Positions 39,343-47,727 of a stretch of 64,000 nucleotides of DNA are shown one piece after another. Within the stretch, counting starts at the first letter, position 1, and every line of letters begins with the position of its first letter. Made by a program: the position numbers and the translations under genes. The DNA is taken from positions 248,001-312,000 of the forward strand of contig NZ_FODT01000002.1 of NCBI RefSeq assembly GCF_900110435.1. Direction: 5' to 3'. Under the pieces are notes generated by a model, which did no database searches, was not told the origin of the DNA, and saw only the letters and a program-made list of their open reading frames with translations. The DNA comes from Rhodopseudomonas pseudopalustris (GTDB taxonomy: Bacteria; Pseudomonadota; Alphaproteobacteria; Rhizobiales; Xanthobacteraceae).

Positions 39343-40362
39343 ATGCGCGCAATGGTCTTGCGGGAACATGGAGGGCTGGAGAAGCTCTCGTTCGATTCGA
39401 ATTTTCCCGATCCGGATATCGGACCCGGCGACGTTCTGCTGCGCGTGCGTGCAACGTCGCTGAACTATCACGATATCTTCACCCGTCGCGGCATGCCGGG
39501 CATCAAGATCCCGCTGCCGGTGATCATGGGGCTCGACGTCGCGGGCGAGATCGTGAAGGTCGGTGAGGGCGTCGAAGGCTGGAAGGCCGGCGACCGCGTG
39601 CTGGTCGATCCGCTCAACCGCGTCGAAGGCGGGCTGATGGGCGAGACCATGAACGGCGGTCTCGCCGAGCTGTGCAAGGCGCGCGCGCATCAGCTCGTGC
39701 GCATTCCCGACAATGTCAGCTTCGAGCAGGCCGCGGCGCTGCCGGTCGCCTACGGCACCGCGCATCGCATGATGACCACAAACGGTCACGTCAAGGCCGG
39801 CGAGAAGGTGCTGATCCTGGGCGCCAGCGGCGGCGTCGGCGTGTGCTGCGTGCAGCTCGCCAAGATCGCCGGCGCCTATGTGATCGCCTGCGCCGGCTCC
39901 GAAGAAAAAGGCCAGCGCCTGAAGGAGGTCGGCGCCGACGAAGTCATCCTCTACACCAAGGAAGACTTCATGCAGGTGGTGCGTCAGCGCCACGGCCGGC
40001 CGCAGCGGGTCGGCGGCGGCTCGTCCGAAAACGGCGGCGTCGATGTCGTGGTCAACTTCACCGGCGGCGACACCTGGGTCAAATCGCTTCGCACGCTGAA
40101 GCTCGGCGGCCGTATCCTGACCTGCGGCGCGACCGCGGGCTACGATCCGGCCGAAGATCTGCGCGTGATCTGGACGTTCGAGCTGCAGGTCCGCGGCTCC
40201 AACGGCTGGGAGCGCGACGACATCGAGAAGCTGTTCGCGTTGCTGGCCTCCGGCAAGCTCCGCGCCCAGGTCGACAAGGCCTTCCCGCTCGAGCAGGCGG
40301 CGGACGCGCTGCGGATGCTGGAAGACCGCACCGTGTTCGGCAAGGTCGTGGTGACGCCATGA
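39343..40362 (+). CDS. zinc-type MDR oxidoreductase
   Basis: 339 aa. Medium-chain dehydrogenase/reductase: GPGDVLLRVRATSLNYHDIF, MGLDVAGEIVKVGEGVEGWK, a GAGGVG-like coenzyme site (LGASGGVGVCCVQLAKIAGA), then VVVNFTGGDTW. It lacks the structural four-Cys zinc loop of true alcohol dehydrogenases, so quinone or enoyl reductase chemistry is as likely. GAGGGGAGA is upstream of the ATG. Its stop overlaps the next start by 4 bases. Confidence 0.85.
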   Translation: MRAMVLREHGGLEKLSFDSNFPDPDIGPGDVLLRVRATSLNYHDIFTRRGMPGIKIPLPVIMGLDVAGEIVKVGEGVEGWKAGDRVLVDPLNRVEGGLMGETMNGGLAELCKARAHQLVRIPDNVSFEQAAALPVAYGTAHRMMTTNGHVKAGEKVLILGASGGVGVCCVQLAKIAGAYVIACAGSEEKGQRLKEVGADEVILYTKEDFMQVVRQRHGRPQRVGGGSSENGGVDVVVNFTGGDTWVKSLRTLKLGGRILTCGATAGYDPAEDLRVIWTFELQVRGSNGWERDDIEKLFALLASGKLRAQVDKAFPLEQAADALRMLEDRTVFGKVVVTP

Positions 40363-40769
40363 CCGAACCGCTCGATCAGGTTCAGATCGAGGCGATGCTG
40401 CAGGCGTCGCCGTTCATCTCCTTTCTCGGCCTGACGGTGCAGGCGCTCGACGCCGCCAAGCAGGAGATCGTGATGCGATCGCCGATGCGGCCGGAGTTCG
40501 AGCGCGAGCCCGGCACCAAGCAGTGGCACGGCGGGCCGATCGCGTCGATCATCGACACCGTCGGAGACTACGCGCTGGTGATGTTCGTCGGCCGCGGGTT
40601 GCCGACCATCAATTTCCGTGTCGATTACTTCAGGCCGGCGATCGACACCGCTTTGATCACCACCGGCCGCGTGCGACGGCTCGGGCGCACTGTCGGCGTC
40701 GCCGATGTCGACGTCCATGACGAAAAGGGCGCCCTGATCGCGATCGGGCGCGCCACCTATGCAATCTGA
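40359..40769 (+). CDS. PaaI-family thioesterase
   Basis: 136 aa. Hot-dog fold: PFISFLGLTVQALDAAKQEI, QWHGGPIASIIDTVGDYALV with the HGG motif, then INFRVDYFRPA and GRVRRLGRTVGVADVDVHDE. It should hydrolyse acyl-CoA or aryl-CoA thioesters. The ATGA overlap with the MDR gene points to coupled translation and a shared pathway, probably CoA-ester turnover. Confidence 0.88.
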   Translation: MTEPLDQVQIEAMLQASPFISFLGLTVQALDAAKQEIVMRSPMRPEFEREPGTKQWHGGPIASIIDTVGDYALVMFVGRGLPTINFRVDYFRPAIDTALITTGRVRRLGRTVGVADVDVHDEKGALIAIGRATYAI

Positions 40770-40796
40770 TCTGATGATATCGACACTGGAGCCACG

Positions 40797-41558
40797 ATGA
40801 AGCCACTCACCGACAGGATCGCTCTCGTCACAGGCGCAAGCCGTGGCATCGGTCGAGCGATTGCCGTCAGGCTGGCGCAGGACGGCGCGATCGTTGGCAT
40901 CCATTATCGCGCCGAGCGCGACAAGGCGGAGCAGACGCTCGAACTGATCCGGAGCCAAGGCGGCAAGGGCTTTGTCGTCGCGGCCGATCTCGCCGATGCC
41001 GCAGGCGCCGCACACCTCGCCGATGAGTTGATCGCCGAACTGCGCACCCTGCGGATTCCGGCGACGCTCGACATCCTCGTCAACAACGCCGGCATCGACG
41101 ACCGCAAGACCATCGATCAGGTGACCGAAGCCGACTTTGATCGCATGGTGCAGGTCAATCTGAAGTCGCCGTTCTTCCTGATCCAGAAGCTGCTGCCGGT
41201 GCTGGCGAACGGCGGCCGCATCATCAATATCTCCTCGATGGCGACGCGGCTGTCGTTTCCGACCATGCCGGTCTACGCGCCGACCAAGGCGGCGCTGTCG
41301 ACGCTGAGCCGCATCCTCGCCGTGCATCTCGGCCCGCGCTGCATCACCGTGAACACCGTGGCGCCGGGGGCGACCGCGACCGATCTCAATCCTGCCGCGT
41401 CGGATCCGCAGCACAGCGAAGCGATCCGCGACAGCGTCGCGCTCGGCCGCATCGCCGGGCCGGAGGACATCGCGCCGATCGTCGCCTTCCTCGCCTCGCG
41501 CAACGGCGGCTGGATCACCGGCGAGACGATCGAAGCCAGCGGCGGTCAGCGGCTATGA
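40797..41558 (+). CDS. short-chain dehydrogenase/reductase (SDR)
   Basis: 253 aa. Classical SDR: cofactor loop TGASRGIGRAIAVRL, NNAGI, catalytic Ser in IINISSMATR, Y-x-x-x-K in YAPTKAALSTL, and the PG motif in NTVAPGATATDL. FabG-like 3-oxoacyl reductases are the nearest group. The extended NADP-type Arg near IHYRAERDK suggests NADPH. It follows the thioesterase by 27 bases in the same run. Confidence 0.92.
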   Translation: MKPLTDRIALVTGASRGIGRAIAVRLAQDGAIVGIHYRAERDKAEQTLELIRSQGGKGFVVAADLADAAGAAHLADELIAELRTLRIPATLDILVNNAGIDDRKTIDQVTEADFDRMVQVNLKSPFFLIQKLLPVLANGGRIINISSMATRLSFPTMPVYAPTKAALSTLSRILAVHLGPRCITVNTVAPGATATDLNPAASDPQHSEAIRDSVALGRIAGPEDIAPIVAFLASRNGGWITGETIEASGGQRL

Positions 41559-41738
41559 TCTCGATGTCCGGCAGCGAATGGTTTTGTTCGATGCCGGACA
41601 TCAACGGAAGATTTTGCTTCCGCGCTGCTCATCAGGCGCGGGATTTTTCAAAGTGCTGCGAGAGGTCGGCCTCCCTTTCTTGTCACGCGAGGCATCCTGT
41701 AGAGAGGGCGCGGGTTCCGCGCCAAAGGTAGGTCGTTG

Positions 41739-42203
41739 ATGGATCGCATCGATCTCAAGATTCTCGGTTGCTTGCAGGAAGACGCCATGATGCCGGTCGC
41801 GGCCGTGGCCGAGAAGGCGGGGTTGTCGACCTCGCCGTGCTGGCGGCGGATCCAGGCGCTGATCGAGAAGAAAATCATCCGGCGCCGGGTCGCGCTGCTC
41901 GACGCCAATTTGGTCAACGTGCCGGTGACGGTGTTCGTGACGCTGAAGACCAACAAGCATCACAGCAAATGGATGACGTCGTTCGCGCGCGAGATCGCCA
42001 AGATCCCCGAGGTCACCGAATTCTATCGCATGAGCGGCGAAGTCGACTATCTGCTGCGGATCGTGGTGCCGGACGTCGCCGCCTACGACAACGTCTACAA
42101 GCGGTTGATCAGCGCGGCCGAACTGTTCGACGTCAGCTCCAGTTTCGCGATGGAGACGATCAAATATTCGACCGCGCTGCCGCTCAATTATGCGGACGTC
42201 TGA
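41739..42203 (+). CDS. Lrp/AsnC family transcriptional regulator
   Basis: 154 aa. The N-terminal winged helix begins MDRIDLKILGCLQEDAMMPV with recognition segment STSPCWRRIQALIEKKIIRR. The C-terminal RAM domain follows (VPVTVFVTLKTNKH, EVTEFYRMSGEVDYLLRIV). Such regulators respond to amino acids. It lies just ahead of an amino-acid-type binding-protein gene, which is its likely target. AGGTAGG lies upstream. Confidence 0.92.
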   Translation: MDRIDLKILGCLQEDAMMPVAAVAEKAGLSTSPCWRRIQALIEKKIIRRRVALLDANLVNVPVTVFVTLKTNKHHSKWMTSFAREIAKIPEVTEFYRMSGEVDYLLRIVVPDVAAYDNVYKRLISAAELFDVSSSFAMETIKYSTALPLNYADV

Positions 42204-42270
42204 TGCGCATCGTGGCGACATGCGCGACGAGAAACTGAAAAAATCACAACGAACGGCGGAGGGAGAGACG

Positions 42271-43554
42271 ATGATGGGAACTTATCGCATGGCGGTGATC
42301 GGGCGGCTGACGACGGTGGCGCTCTGGGCAGGTCTCGGTGTTGCAAGTCTGGGTGTTACAAGTCTCGGCGTTGCAGGTCTGGGCATCGGCGGGGCTGCGG
42401 CGCAGCAGTCCGCCGACACCTCGCCGGTGCGGATCGGCGTGCTCACCGACATGTCGGGGCTGTTCGCCGACATCTCCGGCCACGGTGCGGTGATCGCCGT
42501 CAAAATGGCGGTCGATGATTTCGGCGGCAAGGTGCTCGGGCGTCCGATCGAGGTTCTCTCCGCCGACCACCAGAACAAGGCCGACGTCGGCCTGTCGCTG
42601 GCGCGCGCGTGGATCGACGAGAAGAACGTGGTGATGCTGGCCGACCTGATGAATTCCTCGGTCGCGCTCGGCGTGATGGAGCTCACCAGGAACAAGGACC
42701 GGATCGCCATCGTCAACGGCGCCAGCACCTCGGTGATCACCAACGAGAAGTGCACGCCGAACAGCATCCACTACACCTGGGACACCTATGCGCTCGCCCG
42801 CGGCACGGCCAATGCGGTGGTCAACCGCGGCAAGAAGAAGTGGGCGCTGCTTGAAGCCGATTTCGCATATGGCCACCAGCTCGCCAATGACAGCCGCCGC
42901 TTCGTCGAAGCCGCCGGCGGCGCGGTCGTCTCGGAGATCAAGCACCCGATCAACACCAGCGACTTCTCCTCCTTCCTGCTCCAGGCGCAGAGCTCCGGCG
43001 CGGACGTGATCGCGCTGGCCAATGGCGGGGCCGATACCATCAATTCGATCAAGTCGGCGGCCGAGTTCGGCATCGGCCGCGGCGGCAAGCAACAGGTGGT
43101 CGGGCTCGCGATCAACCTCAACGACACCAAGGCGCTCGGCCTCGACGCCGCGCAGGGATTGCTGCTGACCGAAGCGTTCTACTGGGATCGCAACGACGAG
43201 ACCCGCGCCTGGTCGAAGCGCTTCCAGGAGAAGTTCGGCAAGATGCCGACCTCGACCCAGGCCGGCGACTACTCGTCGACGATGCACTACCTCAAGGCGG
43301 TCGCCGCCGCCGGCACGCTCGATGCGCAGACGGTGATGGCCAAGATGCGCGACACCCCGGTCGACGACTTCTTCGCCAAAGGCGGCAAGATCCGGATCGA
43401 CGGCCGCATGGTGCACGACATGTATCTGGCGGAAGTGAAGAAGCCTTCGGAGTCGAAGGGCCCGTGGGATTTCTACAACATCCTCGCGACGATCCCGGGC
43501 GATCAGGCATTCCGGCCGCTGTCGGAGAGCGCCTGCCCGCTGGTGAAGAAGTAA
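42271..43554 (+). CDS. ABC transporter substrate-binding protein, branched-chain amino acid type
   Basis: 427 aa from ATG 42271 after GGAGGGAGA. The signal peptide is built of GLGVA/SLGVT/SLGVA/GLGIG pentapeptides and cleaves near GGAAAQQ. The mature part is a type I periplasmic binding protein (Peripla_BP_6): VRIGVLTDMSGLFADISGHG, GKVLGRPIEVLSADHQNKAD, IVNGASTSVITNEKCTPN. No permease or ATPase gene is adjacent, so it serves a transporter coded elsewhere or acts as a sensor. Ligand unknown; the neighbouring ligase and Lrp regulator suggest an organic acid. Confidence 0.9.
   Translation: MMGTYRMAVIGRLTTVALWAGLGVASLGVTSLGVAGLGIGGAAAQQSADTSPVRIGVLTDMSGLFADISGHGAVIAVKMAVDDFGGKVLGRPIEVLSADHQNKADVGLSLARAWIDEKNVVMLADLMNSSVALGVMELTRNKDRIAIVNGASTSVITNEKCTPNSIHYTWDTYALARGTANAVVNRGKKKWALLEADFAYGHQLANDSRRFVEAAGGAVVSEIKHPINTSDFSSFLLQAQSSGADVIALANGGADTINSIKSAAEFGIGRGGKQQVVGLAINLNDTKALGLDAAQGLLLTEAFYWDRNDETRAWSKRFQEKFGKMPTSTQAGDYSSTMHYLKAVAAAGTLDAQTVMAKMRDTPVDDFFAKGGKIRIDGRMVHDMYLAEVKKPSESKGPWDFYNILATIPGDQAFRPLSESACPLVKK
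42331..42390 (+). repeat. four 15-bp tandem repeats in a signal-peptide coding region
   Basis: Units near AGTCTGGGTGTTACA encode GLGVA, SLGVT, SLGVA, GLGIG. Copy-number change would lengthen or shorten the hydrophobic core without frameshift. Confidence 0.8.
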
Positions 43555-43619
43555 GCGGCGTTCGCCGAGCGACGATTGCGGTCCAGCAAGTTCGGATATG
43601 CAGGAGCTTCTGGACTCTC

Positions 43620-43656
43620 ACCCCGTCATGCCCGGCACAAGGCCGGGCATGACGAA
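43620..43656. repeat. CCGTCATGCCCGGC palindrome
   Basis: CGTCATGCCCGGC ... GCCGGGCATGACG around ACAAG, a REP-like element common in this bacterial family, lying between the binding-protein and ligase genes. Confidence 0.75.
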
Positions 43657-43734
43657 CTTGAGTTTGTCGACCCGGATCGAGGTCCGTATGCGTCTCGATC
43701 CCATCATGATGACGACACGTTTGGAGCCTGTTTG

Positions 43735-45255
43735 ATGTCCTGGCCGTCCCGCAATCTCGGCTGCTGCTTCGATCCGTCGAAAGATCCCGACAAAGTCGCG
43801 ATCATCGATTTGCGCGATCCCGAACGGCCGGTGGAAGTCGCCTATGCGGCGCTCGACGCGGCGTGCGACGCGGTGGCGCGCGGGCTGCTCGGCAAGGGGC
43901 TGAAGCGCGGCGATCGCGTCGGCATCATGTCGCTGAATTCCGCGCCGATGATCGCGGCGTATCTCGGCATCATGCGCGCCGGCCTGGTCGCGGTGCCGAT
44001 TTCGTTCAAGCTGGCGCGGGAGACCGTCGACTACATCGTCAAGGATGCCGATCTGCGCGCCGTGTTCCACGATCACGAGCGGCGCTCGCTGGTGCCGGAC
44101 GATCTGCTCGCCATCGATTTCGACACGCCCGACGGCTACGCCGCGCTGTGCGACCACGGACCCTTCACCGCGTTCGAGCCGCAGGGGCGCGAGGTCGCCA
44201 CCATCCTGTACACCTCGGGCTCGACCGGAATGCCGAAGGGCGTGCTGCTATCGCACGAATCCCAGATGTGGGCGCTGGAGACCGCGGCGCGGGCCAGCGA
44301 TCGTTCGCAGCATCGCTACATCGTCGCCGCGCCGATGTTCCACATGAACGCGACGATCAGCGCCAAGACCGCGCTCCATGCCGGCGCATCGATGGTGCTG
44401 ATGCCGTCGTTCGATGCGCGGCTCTATGCGCGGGCGATCGCCAGATATCGCGTCACCTGGCTGACCTCGGTGCCGACCATGATGGCGATGATGGCGCGCG
44501 AGCATGATCTGATCGGCCAGCTCGATTTCTCCTCGGTGACCCATGTGATGATGGGCTCCGCGCCGCTCACCAAGCCGCTGGTCGAGAAGGTTCAGGGCCT
44601 GTTTCCCGGCGCCGCGATCAGCAACGCCTACGGCACCACGGAAGCCGGTCCCGGCGTGTTCGGTCCGCATCCGGACGGTCTGCCGCGGCCGGACACGGCG
44701 GTCGGCTATCCGACCGCGGGCGCGCAGGCCGAATTGCGCGAGGGCCCGTCGCCGGACGAGGGCGTGCTCTACATGAAGAACCCGATGCTGATGGAGGGCT
44801 ACAACAACCGGCCCGAGAAGACCGCCGAGGTGATGAGGGACGGCTGGTATCGCTCCGGCGACATCATGCGTCGCGATGCGAACGGCTTCTTCCATTTCCT
44901 CGGCCGCGCCGACGACATGTTCGTGGTCGGCGGTGAAAATGTCTGGCCGGGCGAGGTCGAGAAGCTGGTCGAGCGCGTGCCCGGCGTGCATCAGGCCGCG
45001 ATCGTGCCGGTGCCGGACGAGATCAAGGGCACGCTGCCATTCGCCTTCGTGGTGCTTCAGGATGGCGCCAAACTCGACGAGGCGGCCGTGAAGAAGTTCA
45101 CGATCGACAACGGCCCGGCCTTCGCCCACCCGCGTTTCGTCGAGTTCCGGCCCGCCATCCCGCTGTCCGCCACCAACAAGCCGGATCGCCGGCTATTGAC
45201 CCAGGAAGCCGAGCAGATCGCCGCCCGGCGTCGGGCGGCTGGCGAGCGGGCTTGA
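43735..45255 (+). CDS. AMP-dependent acyl-CoA synthetase/ligase
   Basis: 506 aa from ATG 43735 after TTGGAGCC. ANL superfamily: ATP loop TILYTSGSTGMPKGVLLSH, NAYGTTEAGPG, YRSGDIMRRDANGFFHFLGR, and ENVWPGEVEKLVE ahead of the catalytic Lys in SATNKPDRRLL (Lys position). Forms an acyl-CoA or aryl-CoA. It is about 180 bases after the binding-protein gene, plausibly coupling uptake to CoA activation. Substrate not readable. Confidence 0.9.
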   Translation: MSWPSRNLGCCFDPSKDPDKVAIIDLRDPERPVEVAYAALDAACDAVARGLLGKGLKRGDRVGIMSLNSAPMIAAYLGIMRAGLVAVPISFKLARETVDYIVKDADLRAVFHDHERRSLVPDDLLAIDFDTPDGYAALCDHGPFTAFEPQGREVATILYTSGSTGMPKGVLLSHESQMWALETAARASDRSQHRYIVAAPMFHMNATISAKTALHAGASMVLMPSFDARLYARAIARYRVTWLTSVPTMMAMMAREHDLIGQLDFSSVTHVMMGSAPLTKPLVEKVQGLFPGAAISNAYGTTEAGPGVFGPHPDGLPRPDTAVGYPTAGAQAELREGPSPDEGVLYMKNPMLMEGYNNRPEKTAEVMRDGWYRSGDIMRRDANGFFHFLGRADDMFVVGGENVWPGEVEKLVERVPGVHQAAIVPVPDEIKGTLPFAFVVLQDGAKLDEAAVKKFTIDNGPAFAHPRFVEFRPAIPLSATNKPDRRLLTQEAEQIAARRRAAGERA

Positions 45256-45489
45256 TCCCGGGAACCAACAGGCACCGGCCGGTCGACCCGTACGGTAATT
45301 TGGTGTGGAAACCCTTCCTGCGACCTCGTTTCAATCGCGTGGGACGCCGTGCTCCATTGACAAATGCTGCACTGCGCTCAACTGATGGGCAATCCAGTTC
45401 GGATTGAAACGCGAAAGCAAATCGGGGCCGATCGGCTCTCACGGCCGCCGCTGACCATCGCGACTGGAGCGACGCGCAACCGCAGGAGC

Positions 45490-45801
45490 ATGGATGTGAA
45501 GGCTTTGGCTCGGACGTTCTATCATGTGCCGGTGATCGGCTGGCTGACAAAGGATGCCGTTCATGGCTCGCCGGAGGCGAAGTACTTCTTTGCCTTTAAC
45601 ATGGCCGTGCTGTTCGTCGGACTCATCTATTTCATCGGCTATCCGCTGGTGATCACGCTGGCGCTGATCGGCGCCGGGGCCGGCCTGTCGGGCCTGGTGC
45701 TGCTGACCGCGCCCGATGCGTTCGACAGTCGCTCCTCGCGCACAACCGTTGCGATGCCGGCGCCGCCGCCCCGCCAGCAGGTCATCCGGCGCGCCGCCTG
45801 A
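45490..45801 (+). CDS. small membrane protein, hypothetical
   Basis: 103 aa from ATG 45490 with GCAGGAG 3 bases upstream. It has a soluble start (MDVKALARTFYHVPVIGW), then two hydrophobic segments (FNMAVLFVGLIYFIGYPLVI and TLALIGAGAGLSGLVLL) and a Pro-rich basic tail (APPPRQQVIRRAA). Two transmembrane helices. No family recognised. Confidence 0.7.
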   Translation: MDVKALARTFYHVPVIGWLTKDAVHGSPEAKYFFAFNMAVLFVGLIYFIGYPLVITLALIGAGAGLSGLVLLTAPDAFDSRSSRTTVAMPAPPPRQQVIRRAA

Positions 45802-45851
45802 ACGGAGATTGCAAACCCGGTCGCGCCGCGCGACCGGGTTCAGATGCTAAT

Positions 45852-45952
45852 AGCGTTTTCGAGCGAAGTGGGGACCGGTTCGCGTCAAGAAAACGCGTCA
45901 GAACAAAAAGTTAGAGTTCCGGTTCTGATTCTATCAGAACCGGAAAAGCTCT
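45852..45952. repeat. left arm of a 101-bp inverted repeat around cobC
   Basis: About 91 of 101 bases match the reverse complement of 47192-47292. It carries AGCGTTTTCGAGCGAAGTGG, the CGCGTCAAGAAAACGCGTCA palindrome and GGTTCTGATT-ATCAGAACC. The cobC stop codon starts at its last two bases. A dispersed family of Bradyrhizobiaceae. Confidence 0.85.
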
Positions 45953-46991
45953 ATCCCGAAAGAGTATCGCAGTTCCGCTGCAGCCGTTGCCAGGCGGGCT
46001 CGTCCGCGGGCAGGCCGAAGCGATAAAGCCGTGGGCTGTGATCGAAGCCGCGGATCAAGATGCCGGCGCGCGCGAACCGGTCGACCAGATCGCCGTCGTC
46101 CGCGCTTTCGTAGAACCCGAACAGATCGGTTCCGCCGCGCGGTTCGAGCTGCGCTGCGGCGAGTGTTGCGTCGAGCCGGCCGCGGTCGGCGGCAAGCCGG
46201 CTGCGCGTCGCCGCGATCCATGCCTTGTCGCGCAGCGCAGCGGTTGCGATCGTGCAGGCCGGTCCGGACGCGGCCCAGTCGCCGAGCAGATCACGCCATC
46301 GCGGCGCATCGCCGGCATTGACCACCACGAAGCCGAGCCGCAGTCCTGCCAGCCCGAAGAATTTTCCGAGCGACCGCAGCACCACCACCCCGCGCGGCAA
46401 CGCCGCGCCGCCAAGCACCGACAATTCCGGCCTGAGGTCGCCGAACGCTTCGTCGATCACCAGGCGTTTGCCCGATGCGGTCCAGCACTCGGCAAAGTCC
46501 GCAAGTGGCTCCGGCGCGATCAGGTGTCCATCCGGATTGTTCGGGTTGACGAGCACCACGACATCGAAGTGCGCCTGCGGATCGGGCAGGGCGCCGAGCT
46601 CATGCACCTGCGCGCCTGCCGCGCGCCAGGCGGCGGCGTGCGAGCCATAGGTCGGTCCCAGGATGCCGACTTGCGCGATCGATGGCTGTGGCGGCGTCAG
46701 CACGAGCGGCGCCAGCCGGATTGCGATCTCGCTGCCCGGCGCGGGAAGCACCACTGCGCCGCCGGGCAGCCCATAGGCTTCGGCCGCGGCCGCGCATAAT
46801 TCGTCGAGTTCCGTCGTCAGCGGCAGCCGTGCAAAGGCCGCTGCTGCGAGCGTCGGGATCGGATAGGCGGTCGGATTGATGCCGGTCGAAAGATCGATCC
46901 AGGGCTGCGGCGCGTCAGGATAGGCGCTTGCTGCGAGATCGACGCGGCCGCCGTGAATGCGGAGCGCCGTCGCAGCGGCCGCTGCCGTCAA
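45951..46991 (-). CDS. cobC: threonine-phosphate decarboxylase / cobalamin synthesis aminotransferase-like protein
   Basis: About 346 aa. PLP fold-type I: IHGGRVDLAASAYPDAPQPW and IDLSTGINPTAYPIP at the start, VVLVNPNNPDGHLI, RLVIDEAFGDL and the Schiff-base Lys in LRSLGKFFGLAGLRLGFVV. It makes aminopropanol phosphate for the cobalamin lower loop. The start is probably TTG at 46991, overlapping the stop of a 46-aa gene (TTGA). Upstream frame to 47171 is a shadow. Both flanks carry the 101-bp inverted repeat. Confidence 0.85.
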   Translation of the reverse strand: MTAAAAATALRIHGGRVDLAASAYPDAPQPWIDLSTGINPTAYPIPTLAAAAFARLPLTTELDELCAAAAEAYGLPGGAVVLPAPGSEIAIRLAPLVLTPPQPSIAQVGILGPTYGSHAAAWRAAGAQVHELGALPDPQAHFDVVVLVNPNNPDGHLIAPEPLADFAECWTASGKRLVIDEAFGDLRPELSVLGGAALPRGVVVLRSLGKFFGLAGLRLGFVVVNAGDAPRWRDLLGDWAASGPACTIATAALRDKAWIAATRSRLAADRGRLDATLAAAQLEPRGGTDLFGFYESADDGDLVDRFARAGILIRGFDHSPRLYRFGLPADEPAWQRLQRNCDTLSG

Positions 46992-47128
46992 GGCGTCACC
47001 AGCCAATATCCGCCGACCACCAGGATCAGGGCCAGCGTCACGATCACCCCCAGCACCCCGGCGATGATCGCCGGCAGGCTGTGATCGTCGAGCCAGCGTT
47101 GCAGCTTGCGTTCCAGTCCCAAACCCAT
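46988..47128 (-). CDS. 46-aa single-span membrane protein upstream of cobC
   Basis: MGLGLERKLQRWLDDHSLPA then AIIAGVLGVIVTLALILVVG and a short YWLVTP end: an amphipathic basic start and one transmembrane helix. Its TGA overlaps the presumed TTG of cobC by 3 bases. No family recognised and no strong ribosome site, so the call rests on the sensible membrane topology and the tight overlap. Confidence 0.45.
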   Translation of the reverse strand: MGLGLERKLQRWLDDHSLPAIIAGVLGVIVTLALILVVGGYWLVTP

Positions 47129-47191
47129 CGATCGCCCATCCGCTTTGCGCACCCGTCCGCTGATGTATCACCTCGCGGGCTCCCGCGCGCT

Positions 47192-47292
47192 AGAGCTTTT
47201 TCGGTTCTGATTGAATCAGAACCGAAGCTCTAACTCGATGTTCTGACGCGTTTTCTTGACGCGAACCGGCATCCACTTCGCTCGAAAACGCT
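47192..47292. repeat. right arm of the 101-bp inverted repeat around cobC
   Basis: Reverse-complement partner of 45852-45952. It lies between the cobC unit and the 78-aa membrane protein gene. Confidence 0.85.
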
Positions 47293-47390
47293 ATCGCCCG
47301 ACATAAGCGAAAGGTTCCGCCCGAGCCGGCGGTGAGTTGCAAGGAACCAGCGTGCGCTCAGGGATTTGACTTGCAAACAGGAGGTTTGCA

Positions 47391-47627
47391 ATGTCGATCC
47401 GCTTTCAGATTGCGTCGCTGGTGTTCATGATGACCAATGCGGTCGTCTTCGGCGTCGGCCTCGTCTCGGTGCTGACGTTCCCGTCGCTCGCGCGCCACGC
47501 ATTCGACTTGATTCCGATCGTTGTGCTCGGCAGCTTCATCATTTCGGCCCCGCTGTCGTGGATGATTGCGCCGCGTCTGCAGGCGCGGTACTGGCGCCGG
47601 CAGCAGCAGCTCGCCGCCAGAAGCTGA
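47391..47627 (+). CDS. 78-aa membrane protein, hypothetical
   Basis: MSIRFQIASLVFMMTNAVVF and SFIISAPLSWMIAP give two transmembrane helices, ending in the basic LQARYWRRQQQLAARS. An ideal CAGGAGG sits 7 bases before the ATG. Similar two-helix proteins with a RYWRR end are common in rhizobia, from memory. Function unknown. Confidence 0.75.
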   Translation: MSIRFQIASLVFMMTNAVVFGVGLVSVLTFPSLARHAFDLIPIVVLGSFIISAPLSWMIAPRLQARYWRRQQQLAARS

Positions 47628-47648
47628 GCCGCGGCGGTTGGCCGCCGT

Positions 47649-47674
47649 CCCCGATTGATGGGGATCAATCGGGG
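47649..47674. promoter_or_regulatory. perfect FixK/FNR-type box within a longer palindrome
   Basis: TTGATGGGGATCAA at 47655-47668 is an exact TTGAT-N4-ATCAA site. The dyad extends to 11-bp arms, CCCCGATTGAT and ATCAATCGGGG. It lies about 55-80 bases upstream of the Crp/Fnr gene, fitting control by FixK/FNR under low oxygen, or autoregulation. A terminator for the upstream gene is an alternative, but there is no T-run. Confidence 0.7.
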
Positions 47675-47727
47675 GCCGGTAGCGGTGCCGCATATAGCAG
47701 CAGGATGTGGTGAACCCGGCGGTCGCG

